From positions 372,001-436,000 of the forward strand of contig NZ_SROX01000001.1 of NCBI RefSeq assembly GCF_013141915.1: a stretch of 64,000 bases of DNA, written 5' to 3'. The translations under genes and the position numbers were made by a program. The stretch comes from Cupriavidus necator. Its GTDB lineage: Bacteria; Pseudomonadota; Gammaproteobacteria; Burkholderiales; Burkholderiaceae. Shown one piece after another: positions 44,376 through 52,809 of the stretch (the first letter of the stretch is position 1; each line of letters begins with the position of its first letter). The notes beneath the pieces are model-generated. The model had not been told where the DNA came from. It worked only from the letters and a program-made list of their open reading frames with translations, and ran no database searches.

Positions 44376-45233
44376 TTATTGCTGTGCCGGCCGCTTGCCC
44401 AGCACACCCGGACGCCGCAGCTCGACGTGTCCGAGATCCATCATCTTCCAGCGGCCGCCCCAGACCAGTCCGGCCGACTCCGCGGCACGGCCATACAACT
44501 CGTACCCGCGCATGGCCCACGGGTCTTTCTCGCTGATTACCAGCTTGCCGTCGCGGTAGAAGGCGCTGTCCGCGGCCAGCCCGAACTGGTGGTAGCTGTG
44601 GTAGGCACCGGCCTGCGTCACATGGCTGCCCATCGCGGCCAGCCGGGCCTGCCGTTCCGGGCTGCGGTAGCCCTCCAGCAGCGCCATTTCATAGCCGTGC
44701 TCGTCACGCATGACCTTGTAGACCAGCAGCAGCCGCTGCCTGAATTCGGCATCCAGCTGATCCCAATCCCGGCTGGCTTCGCGGATCGCCGGGCGGATCA
44801 GCTCCACTTCGCGCGTGGTGAAGACTTCAGGCGGCAGCGGGAGCGGCGGCACCAGGCGCTCCCCATTGAGCAACGCGGCGATCTGCGGATCCGGCTCGCG
44901 CACACCGTCATCGTCCTCGAACTGGAAGACCTGCCGGTGACGCAACGCCAGCGCCAGCACCGGCGGCAGGGTCACCACGCCCGCCGCTGCCAGCACCAGC
45001 GCGCGGCGCTTGGCCAGGAAGTCCCGGGCTGAAGCCAGCGTCGTGGTGGCGCTGCCAACCGAGTGGCGGATCGAACTGGCCGACTGCGAGCCCGCTGACG
45101 CCGCACTGGTGCTCAAGCGGCGCCACTGCGAGCGCGCCACCGCAAAGCAGCGCTGCCGTACTGCGGGAAGAAGCAGCACGGCAGCAGCGGCAACCATCAA
45201 CACGAAATAGAGGACCAGTGCGACAAAGACCAT
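44376..45233 (-). CDS. M15-family peptidoglycan peptidase, T6SS-associated (TagX-like)
   Basis: 285 residues. Helices at ~2-24 and ~78-97 tether it to the inner membrane, with the enzyme in the periplasm. The M15 domain shows LLEGYRSPERQ (186-196), HSYHQFGLAAD with zinc ligands H215 and D222, VWGGRWK (257-263) and DLGHVE (266-271, H269). All metal-binding residues are present, so it should be an active L,D- or D,D-endopeptidase. Known TagX proteins of this kind open the cell wall for T6SS assembly. It is the first gene of the minus-strand block M15-PAAR-KS-like-tssM-tagF-ompA. Confidence 0.88.
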   Translation of the reverse strand: MVFVALVLYFVLMVAAAAVLLLPAVRQRCFAVARSQWRRLSTSAASAGSQSASSIRHSVGSATTTLASARDFLAKRRALVLAAAGVVTLPPVLALALRHRQVFQFEDDDGVREPDPQIAALLNGERLVPPLPLPPEVFTTREVELIRPAIREASRDWDQLDAEFRQRLLLVYKVMRDEHGYEMALLEGYRSPERQARLAAMGSHVTQAGAYHSYHQFGLAADSAFYRDGKLVISEKDPWAMRGYELYGRAAESAGLVWGGRWKMMDLGHVELRRPGVLGKRPAQQ

Positions 45234-45509
45234 GCTTTCCTGCTTGACCTAGCTGGCTGCGCCCCCCGTGGCGAAGGCTGCACAAGGGCACTCAGCATAT
45301 TCAGTATTTTTTACATCTGTATTCGATGTAATCTCAATCCAGGGGGACGTGCCTCGTATCGGGTTTGTCTTTCGACGAGGCCAGCCGTAGAATCCGGGAG
45401 TCTAAGGCCAAAATGATCGAATCTGACATATATGACACAACGGGTCGGTAATTGTAAATCCGGCCGGTAGCGTCCGCCGCGCATTTTATTTCAAATTTCT
45501 TGATGACAG
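45234..45509. promoter_or_regulatory. Divergent promoter region of the second T6SS block
   Basis: 276 bases between the M15 gene (-) and the next gene (+), AT-richer than the flanks. A dyad TTACATC-7 nt-GATGTAA lies at 45311-45317/45325-45331, preceded by a T-rich tract. It is the best candidate operator in this gap. No gene is visible here, and -10/-35 elements could not be assigned. Confidence 0.4.
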
Positions 45510-46337
45510 ATGAGCAATAGCGACGATGTGAAGCCGTCCGGCCCCCCAACGCTGTTCGGCAGCGAGCCTGATGCCGGCGCAGCCGGGCAGACCCGCATCC
45601 TGGCCAGCCTGGAAGGCCGCGTGCCGATGGCGGCCAAGGCTCCGGCCAGGAAGCCGACTGGGCGCTACCTTGGCGCGGGCCTGGTCGCTGTTGCCGCTGC
45701 GGCTGTGGCCGGGTGGCTGTGGCTGGATCCGGGCGCCGACGCACCCGTATCGGTGCAGGCGGGCAGTTCGGCGGCTCCGGCACAGCCCAGCGCTGACGCA
45801 GCAGCGCCTGGCGAGGCGCTGGCCAATGCCCAAGCATCGGCACCGGTCGCTTCCGCAGCCTCAACGGAATCCGCCCAATCGGTTGCCGAGACTGCACAGC
45901 CGCAGCCCGCAACGATCGTCGATGCCGATAGCAGTGACCCCGCCCTGGATCGGCTCGGCAAAGTGGATGGCGCGGCTGCAGCCGGAGCCGTCGCGGGGGC
46001 CACCACACTGGCCGCGCTGACCTCTCTCGGTAGCCAGTCAGCCGTGACCAGGCCAAAAACTGCCGAATTCGGCAAAAGTACCAAAAAGACATCGGAGTCA
46101 AAGACGACGACGTCCTTGGAAAAGAGTGCTACGGGCACGGCTGCGAACACCAAAGAGAAGAAAGCCGTCGCCAAGGCCAGCACTTCGGCAAAGCCAAAAA
46201 CAACACGTCGCAAGTCACCTGCCACGGCGGGCGACCCCGATGCCGAAGTCCTGGCCGCACTGCTGTCGCAACCGGAGGGCAAGCCGATCAGCACGGCGAC
46301 GGCCAGCACGCGGTCTACTGCCAAGGCGCGCAACTGA
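45510..46337 (+). CDS. Unknown T6SS-locus protein with one membrane helix and a long low-complexity tail
   Basis: 275 residues. A polar N-terminus (~1-48, LFGSEPDAGAAGQTRILASL) is followed by one helix at ~52-71 (YLGAGLVAVAAAAVAGWLWL). An Ala/Pro/Ser-rich linker then runs to ~150, with a short hydrophobic patch AGAVAGATTLAAL (~153-165) and a Lys/Thr/Ser-rich basic tail. No enzymatic motif is visible. It is first in the plus-strand vgrG3 block and divergent from the M15-tssM block, so a T6SS-linked envelope role is likely. The helix plus flexible basic tail could bridge the inner membrane and peptidoglycan or DNA; the orientation is unknown. Confidence 0.75.
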   Translation: MSNSDDVKPSGPPTLFGSEPDAGAAGQTRILASLEGRVPMAAKAPARKPTGRYLGAGLVAVAAAAVAGWLWLDPGADAPVSVQAGSSAAPAQPSADAAAPGEALANAQASAPVASAASTESAQSVAETAQPQPATIVDADSSDPALDRLGKVDGAAAAGAVAGATTLAALTSLGSQSAVTRPKTAEFGKSTKKTSESKTTTSLEKSATGTAANTKEKKAVAKASTSAKPKTTRRKSPATAGDPDAEVLAALLSQPEGKPISTATASTRSTAKARN

Positions 46338-46489
46338 ACCCGGCGACGGTTCAATCCAAGTACAGAGAATCGGTGTGGTTGCCCGGCATGCGCCACACCG
46401 TGCTTGCAATCCAAGGCGGGCGCCAGCAACGGTGGTTCCGCGGGCATGTCGGCCCCTGAAGCAGTTGCAGCTGCACGAACGGACAGCGA

Positions 46490-49400
46490 ATGGATGTCAC
46501 CACTCTTTATCAACATCTTTTCAGCGCGGCTCACCGCCTGTACGCCCTGGAAGGTGAAGGCGCGCTCGGCGAGCTCGCCGTCGAAGCCTGGATCGGCCGG
46601 GAAGGCGTCTCCGCGCTGGGCGAGTCGCGCATCGTCGCGGTCAGCGCCAATGCCGATATCGCGCTGGACAGCCTGCTCGGCCAGCGGGTCACACTGCTGA
46701 CCACGCTCGCCGGTGGCGGCCAGTCGCGCCGCACCGGCCTGATCCGGCAGGCCGAGAAGCTCGGCGCCGACGGCAGCCTGGCACGTTATCGCCTGACGGT
46801 GGTGCCGTGGCTGTGGCTGACCACGCAGCAGCGCAATAGCCAGGTGTTCCAGAACCGCAAGCTCGACAGCATCATCGAGACCATCTTGCAGCCCTATGCG
46901 CCGCACGCGCAATGGCGCTACGCGGCAGGTGCTGAAGCGCGCATAGCCACCATCGGCGAGCGCGCCCATGTCGCGCAGTTCCGCGAGACTGACTACCACT
47001 TCCTGTCGCGCCTGCTGGCCGAGGCCGGCCTGGGCTATACCGTCGTCGAAGACGACGAATCGCCCAGCGGGCATGCCGTGGTGATCTTTGCCGACAGCGC
47101 TCAGTTGCCGGAAGACGAAGAATCCGCCGCGGGCGGCGGCATTCGTTTCCATCGTGCGCACAGCCAGGAATCGGCCGACGCCATCCAGCAGCTGGCGTGC
47201 GAGACCCGCGCGACCGTTGGCGGCGTGGCGGTGACGGCATGGGACCCGGAGGCCAAGCGGGCTATCCGCGGCCATGCGCCGGCACGCTACGTTGGCAATA
47301 CGGGCCGAGCGGTGAGCCCGGATCCGTACCTGTCCGTCAGCCTGTCATTGGCGCCGGACGCGGCGAGCGCGCAGCGTGTCGCCGAGCAGGTAATCGAAGC
47401 CGTCGAGGCCCGCGCGCTGCTGTTCACCGGCCGTGCGTCCGTGCGCACGTTGCGCAGCGGCATGCGCCTGACCGTCATCGGCTGCCCGCACCTGCCGCTG
47501 CAGGACGACGATGCGGCGGGCTATCCGCTGCTGCTCGACGCGGTGGAGCACTGCGGCATCAATAACCTGGCCGCCGACACAAGCGCCGCGCTGGCCGATC
47601 GCATGGGGCCGCTCGAGGCAGCGTTGTGTTTCGAAGCACCGCCGGTGGCACCGGACGCCGCGGTGGCAACGCCCGGCCTGCTGGGCGTGCTGCCGTCGGC
47701 TCCCGAGCCGGTGCGCCTGGCGCCAACCCAAGCGCTGCAGACAGCCGCCCGGGAGCAGGGCTACGCCGCCATTTTCCGCGCCATCGACGCCCGCCGCCCA
47801 TGGCGCGCCTGCGTGCTTGACGTCGATTGTCCACGCCTTTACAGCCGCCCCAGCCCGCTGGGGGTACATAGCGCGATCGTCGTCGGTCCCGGTGGCCGGT
47901 CCCAGGCGGAAGGCAACGCCGAACACCACGCCAGCCCCGCCGGCGAGATCCGCGTGCGCTTCCACTGGCAGCGCGGCGAGCGCGCCGACGACCGCAGCAG
48001 CCGCTGGATCCGCGTCGCACAGCGCCAGGCAGGCCCTGGCATGGGCTGGCAGTGGCTGCCGCGCATCGGCCAGGAAGTGCTGGTCAAGTTCGCCGACGAC
48101 GACATCGACCAGCCGTTCGTCATCGGCGCGCTGTACAACGGCCAGGGTGAAGCCGGTCACGCGCCCACGCCCGGCGGCAAAACCGCAGCGGCGGGCGGCG
48201 ACGGCCAGTCTCTGTACGCGCAGGGCACGGACAGCGCTGCCAGCGCGCAAGGCAACCTCGCCGGTGGCAACAGCCCCGCCTGGCACGGCCTGGGCGCCCA
48301 GCCGGACGGTCATCGCAATGCCGCTGCGCTGACTGGCTTCAAGAGCCAGGAACATGGTGGCAAGGGCTATAACCAGCTGGTGCTGGACGACAGCGACAAC
48401 CAGCTGCGCACGCAACTGGCGACCACGCTGCAATCAACCCAGCTCAACCTCGGCCACCTGATCCACCAGCAAGACAACCGCCGCGGCAGCTTCCGCGGCC
48501 AGGGCTTCGAGCTGCGCACCGACGGCCACGCCGCCGTGCGCGGCCAGGCCGGGTTGCTGCTGACCACCTACCGCGACGCCGCCACTGGCAAGGCCCTGCC
48601 AACCGGCGACAACGCCGCGGGCATCGCGCTGCTGCGCCAGGCGCGCGACCTGGTCAAGACCCTGAGCCAGGGCGCGACCACGCACCAGGCCCGAGCGCTG
48701 TCGACTGGCAAGGATGACGAAGCGCCATTGCCGAAACAGACCCAGGCCGCGTCCGGCATGGTCGACGGCCAATCGCTGGAAACGGCCAAGGACGACGCCT
48801 CCGGTGGCAACACCACGACCCCAGGCAAGGTCCCGCACCAGGCCGTGGCCATGGTGCACCTGAACGGCCGGGCCGGGCTGGCCATGGTCGCCGGCCAGGA
48901 CCTGCAGATCGCCAACGGCGAAAGCGTGGCGCTGGCCAGCGGCCTGGACAGCAACATCGCGGTTGCCGGCCAGGCCCGCGTCCATGCGGGGCAGGCGATC
49001 GGCGTGGCCGCGGGGTTGTTGGGCGCGGGGGATAACAACATTGGCCTGCAGCTGACGGCGGGCGAGGATGATATCGATATCCAGGCGCAGCACGATCTGC
49101 TGAAGCTGGCGGCGCGGGATGATTTGATCGTGGTGTCGGCCAATATGAATGTGGATTTCGCCGCGGCGAAGCGGATCCGCATTGCCACCGCGGGTGGAGC
49201 TTCGATCCTGATCGAGGGCGGGAATATTACGGTGGAGTGTCCGGGGGCGATTACTTATAAGGCGGCGCAGAGGAAGTTTGAGGGGGCGGTGAATACTGCC
49301 TACCCGCTTCCCGAGTTTCCCCAAGCCCCGATGCCTTACAAGCCCATGGAGTTCCGCATGCGCCTGGCAAATACCCCGGGTGAAGGGGGGCACGCGCTGG

Positions 49401-49792
49401 CACACGCGCCCTGGAAGATCGCTGTCGGGGAGGCGCCGCTGGGACTCGGCATGGTGGGTGACGACGAATTGGTGGCACATGGAGTCACCGATGCTGACGG
49501 TAACGTGACACTCAGCCAGGCCCAGCAGGAAGCCCTTGCGCGCGCCTATTGCGCCAGTCCAGCCAATACCTGGCTGGTATATCCCGGCCAGACCGTACGC
49601 GTGCACGTTGCCGAGCAGGATCCGGCGTGGACGGATGCGGAGGCAGCACGCCACGCACTCAATGCCGGTGACTTCAGTGGTGGACTGCCGCAATCCATGT
49701 CGGACGACAATACGCAGCAACGGCTACGCTATGCGCGCGATGCGCTCGCCGCCGGGTCGTCCAATCAGATCTACAAGAAACTCAGTAAATAA
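46490..49792 (+). CDS. vgrG: VgrG spike protein 3, with C-terminal adaptor-like extension
   Basis: 1100 residues. The hub (LFSAAHRLYALEGEGALGEL, AQFRETDYHFLSRLLAEAGL), OB fold (EIRVRFHWQRGERADDRSSR, GQEVLVKFADDDIDQPFVIG) and DUF2345 needle are complete. From ~residue 937 there is a 164-residue extension: an Ig/transthyretin-like stretch (PMEFRMRLANTPGEGGHALA, PLGLGMVGDDELVAHGVTDA, GNVTLSQ), then a helical tail. Such domains bind a specific cargo. The phospholipase D gene begins 6 bases after the stop and is the obvious cargo. Base composition shifts near 49290, just where the extension begins. Confidence 0.96.
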   Translation: MDVTTLYQHLFSAAHRLYALEGEGALGELAVEAWIGREGVSALGESRIVAVSANADIALDSLLGQRVTLLTTLAGGGQSRRTGLIRQAEKLGADGSLARYRLTVVPWLWLTTQQRNSQVFQNRKLDSIIETILQPYAPHAQWRYAAGAEARIATIGERAHVAQFRETDYHFLSRLLAEAGLGYTVVEDDESPSGHAVVIFADSAQLPEDEESAAGGGIRFHRAHSQESADAIQQLACETRATVGGVAVTAWDPEAKRAIRGHAPARYVGNTGRAVSPDPYLSVSLSLAPDAASAQRVAEQVIEAVEARALLFTGRASVRTLRSGMRLTVIGCPHLPLQDDDAAGYPLLLDAVEHCGINNLAADTSAALADRMGPLEAALCFEAPPVAPDAAVATPGLLGVLPSAPEPVRLAPTQALQTAAREQGYAAIFRAIDARRPWRACVLDVDCPRLYSRPSPLGVHSAIVVGPGGRSQAEGNAEHHASPAGEIRVRFHWQRGERADDRSSRWIRVAQRQAGPGMGWQWLPRIGQEVLVKFADDDIDQPFVIGALYNGQGEAGHAPTPGGKTAAAGGDGQSLYAQGTDSAASAQGNLAGGNSPAWHGLGAQPDGHRNAAALTGFKSQEHGGKGYNQLVLDDSDNQLRTQLATTLQSTQLNLGHLIHQQDNRRGSFRGQGFELRTDGHAAVRGQAGLLLTTYRDAATGKALPTGDNAAGIALLRQARDLVKTLSQGATTHQARALSTGKDDEAPLPKQTQAASGMVDGQSLETAKDDASGGNTTTPGKVPHQAVAMVHLNGRAGLAMVAGQDLQIANGESVALASGLDSNIAVAGQARVHAGQAIGVAAGLLGAGDNNIGLQLTAGEDDIDIQAQHDLLKLAARDDLIVVSANMNVDFAAAKRIRIATAGGASILIEGGNITVECPGAITYKAAQRKFEGAVNTAYPLPEFPQAPMPYKPMEFRMRLANTPGEGGHALAHAPWKIAVGEAPLGLGMVGDDELVAHGVTDADGNVTLSQAQQEALARAYCASPANTWLVYPGQTVRVHVAEQDPAWTDAEAARHALNAGDFSGGLPQSMSDDNTQQRLRYARDALAAGSSNQIYKKLSK

Positions 49793-49798
49793 GAAGCT

Positions 49799-52792
49799 AT
49801 GGGTGCGCCAGACAAGCAGGTGTATCAGATCCTTGGTGAAGACCAGAAGGCCGCAAAGACGGCGACTTCCGCGCCCGGCTGCTTCGTGCACGACAAGGAT
49901 GTTTTCTCCGAGCCCTTGAAGGGCAACGCGGTGCAGTTCTTTGTCACGGGCACCGAGTACTTCGACAACGTTGCGGCGGCGATCGAGGGGGCGCGGTCCA
50001 GTGTTTTCATCACCGGCTGGCAAGTGAATTTCGATGTCGTGCTGACCGGCAAGAAAACGCTCTGGACCTGCTTGCGTACTGCGGTCAAGAACGGGGCCAG
50101 TGTCTATGTCATGCCTTGGATGTCTCCCAAGGTTGGCGTCGACACGGGAGACCTGGAAACCGCGCTAACGGTGATCCAGCTCAACGCCGGTCTGCCGGCG
50201 CCCCGCGCCTTCGTCCTGCCGGCGGTGTCGCAGTGCGATCAGCCTGGCGCCCTGGGCATTGCCTTCTCGCACCACCAGAAGCTGGTGGTTATCGACAACA
50301 AGTTTGCGTTCGTGGGCGGCATCGACCTCGCTTACGGCAGGCGGGACGATGGCAAGTATTCGCTCAAGGCAGAGGGGCGGCAGGGCAGCGAGTTCTATAA
50401 CACTTGCGTGCCGCCGATCCATAGCCTGAGCAGCGTAGAACAAACGGCATACCTGACACGCGCCGAACTGGTGGCCGCCTGCTTCGACAACAAGGCCGGC
50501 CGTGCGGCGCAATTCCTGCTTTCTGCTCCAATGAAGCCGCTGGCTGGCGCGATGGACGTATATTCCGCGGCGAGCGACAAGGTCAAGGACGTCAACAAGC
50601 AGATCTCTGACTGGTGGGTCACCAGCGACGTTGTGCCGGAGTTCGTGCGAAAAGCCCAGGACAAGGTCATCGACGTAGCCCAGGAAACCGCAGCCGATGC
50701 CAGCAAGTGGGCCTATCAGCAGCTGGGCGCAACCCTGCAGACCAAGGTGGAAAAATTGCGCGAATACGGCGGCGCGCAATTGGCCGATGCAACCACCGCA
50801 CTGATGGCCTGGCTGAATGGCGCCACCCTTGACAGTTTGCCGCCCAGCTTGCTGCAAAATACAGCCGATACGATCCAGGCCTTTGTCATGCGCCTGGTGC
50901 TCGCCCTGCAGGCCGAAGGCAGCCAGCGCAAGCAGTGCTACGCGAACCTGGAGAAGCTCGGCAAGCTATTGCCAGCCGGCGGAAAGTGCCATGACAGCAA
51001 CGTACAGCCCCGGATGCCCTGGCATGACGTGCATTGCCGAATCGAAGGGCCATCGGTTTATGACCTGAGCCGCAATTTCGTACGGCGCTGGAATGGCGTG
51101 GCCCTGCAGTATGAGCGCAGCGATGGCAGGACGGTCGACGCGCTGCTGCGACAACTCGGCATCACGGCCCGTCTCAAGGCACCCCGCATCGGGGCTGCAC
51201 ACCGGCCCGTCCGATCGAAGACTTTGCCGGGGTCATGCTGGGTCCAGGTGCTCCGAAGCGCCCCGAAAAAGATGAGGGCAGCCGAGGCTGCCGGCGAGGC
51301 GGAAAAGACTACCCCGAGCGTAGCGGAAAGCGGCTGCCTGAGCGCAATGCTGAAGAACATCGAGGGCGCATCGCATTTTATTTATATTGAGGGCCAGTTC
51401 TTTCAGTCCGATCATGGGAGCACGATGATCGGGGAAGAGGAGGCAGGCGGCGGTGCGCCCATGTCAGGGCCGATGCGCGCGTTGATGGACGTCAAGGGCT
51501 CACCGGGATATCAAAAGTACGCCGCGCAGCTCGGTATTCTTGGCGTGCCGCCGGGCCAGATCTACAAGTCCCTCAAATGGAGCCAGATCGATGATGTCCA
51601 GCGCGACATCAAGGGCGGCGGTGCCGATTTTGTCAATGACCTGAAGCGGGTCATGGCCACGCAGGCGCAAATTGCCGGCTTTGCCGCTCTGGGGCCGTCT
51701 CAGAAGTCCCTGACGAATCCGATTTGCAAGGCATTGGGTGATCGTATTACGCGTGCCATTTACGATGGCAAGCCGTTCCATGTTTACATGGTGCTGCCCG
51801 TACATCCAGAAGGGACACTGGACACAATCAACATCATGACGCAGCAGCATTTGACGATGCAGTCGCTGGTGTTTGGCAGCCACAGTCTGGTGAATCGGAT
51901 CCGGCGCGCGCTGTTGGCGATGAAGTATGTGCGTGAGCGGAAGATGGAGGTGAAGAAGGCGAGGGAAGCGGCGCAAAACGCCAAGATAGAATATCTCGAT
52001 CGGAACATCCGGGCGGGAGAATGGGAACAATATCTGACGCTACTCAACTTGCGTAACTGGGACGTGTTGAATCGGAGACCTGTAACCGAGCAGATCTATG
52101 TTCACAGCAAGCTGCTGATCGCAGACGATCGTGTTGTAGTATTAGGCAGTGCAAATATCAACGATAGAAGCCAACTAGGTGACCGAGATTCTGAATTAGC
52201 GGTTGTCATTCATGATGATAGGGCATTATCTGTACGCGTGGATGGTCAGCTCGCGCAGCCGGTCGGCACGTTAGCGCATAGTTTGCGCAAGGCATTGTGG
52301 AAAAAGCATTTTGGGCTGATGGGTAATGTTGCGCCGGCTACGGAGTTGGGCATGTCCCATGTACTTGATGGGCCTGGGGATCCTATAACTTGGCAAGCTA
52401 TTCAGAAAGTGGCGCAGACTAATGCCGAAGCTTATGAAAGAGCTTTTCCTTATGTGCCCAGGTCGAAAAGTCACAGCTCGGTTTGGCCTACTTGGGATGA
52501 CAGCCATGGTAGGCTCAGCGGCTACATGCCATTTAACGAGCGATTCTGGCGCGAGGCGCGTCCGAGGGACGAGAGCTTTACGTGGGATGCGAAGCAGATA
52601 TTGTCCGAAATCATGCCCAGTGGTGTACGTGGATTCATTGTATCCCTACCGCTTATGTGGACAGTCGGGGAAAATAATGACTCCAAAATGAATCTGACCA
52701 CGCTCGCACATGTTGAATCGGAGGGGGAAGTAAACTGGGGGCTGCAAACTGCATCGGTGAATCCATCGCAATCTGGTCGAGCCGACACCTAG
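49799..52792 (+). CDS. Phospholipase D-family T6SS effector (Tle5-like)
   Basis: 997 residues, with both HKD motifs intact. The first is HHQKLVVID (H159, K161, D166), followed by FVGGIDLAYGRRDDG; the second is HSKLLIAD (H769, K771, D776), followed by LGSANINDRSQLGDRDSELA. Two HxKxxxxD motifs make one active site that cleaves phosphatidylethanolamine or similar lipids. Between them lies a long, family-typical insertion with helical parts (~240-330) and FIYIEGQFFQSD near 525. Length and plan resemble Tle5b/PldB. No signal peptide is present; delivery must be by VgrG3. The last ~700 bases are clearly lower in GC than the first part. Two lipoprotein genes follow as immunity. Confidence 0.93.
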   Translation: MGAPDKQVYQILGEDQKAAKTATSAPGCFVHDKDVFSEPLKGNAVQFFVTGTEYFDNVAAAIEGARSSVFITGWQVNFDVVLTGKKTLWTCLRTAVKNGASVYVMPWMSPKVGVDTGDLETALTVIQLNAGLPAPRAFVLPAVSQCDQPGALGIAFSHHQKLVVIDNKFAFVGGIDLAYGRRDDGKYSLKAEGRQGSEFYNTCVPPIHSLSSVEQTAYLTRAELVAACFDNKAGRAAQFLLSAPMKPLAGAMDVYSAASDKVKDVNKQISDWWVTSDVVPEFVRKAQDKVIDVAQETAADASKWAYQQLGATLQTKVEKLREYGGAQLADATTALMAWLNGATLDSLPPSLLQNTADTIQAFVMRLVLALQAEGSQRKQCYANLEKLGKLLPAGGKCHDSNVQPRMPWHDVHCRIEGPSVYDLSRNFVRRWNGVALQYERSDGRTVDALLRQLGITARLKAPRIGAAHRPVRSKTLPGSCWVQVLRSAPKKMRAAEAAGEAEKTTPSVAESGCLSAMLKNIEGASHFIYIEGQFFQSDHGSTMIGEEEAGGGAPMSGPMRALMDVKGSPGYQKYAAQLGILGVPPGQIYKSLKWSQIDDVQRDIKGGGADFVNDLKRVMATQAQIAGFAALGPSQKSLTNPICKALGDRITRAIYDGKPFHVYMVLPVHPEGTLDTINIMTQQHLTMQSLVFGSHSLVNRIRRALLAMKYVRERKMEVKKAREAAQNAKIEYLDRNIRAGEWEQYLTLLNLRNWDVLNRRPVTEQIYVHSKLLIADDRVVVLGSANINDRSQLGDRDSELAVVIHDDRALSVRVDGQLAQPVGTLAHSLRKALWKKHFGLMGNVAPATELGMSHVLDGPGDPITWQAIQKVAQTNAEAYERAFPYVPRSKSHSSVWPTWDDSHGRLSGYMPFNERFWREARPRDESFTWDAKQILSEIMPSGVRGFIVSLPLMWTVGENNDSKMNLTTLAHVESEGEVNWGLQTASVNPSQSGRADT

Positions 52793-52809
52793 TCCAAAGA
52801 TTGATTTTG

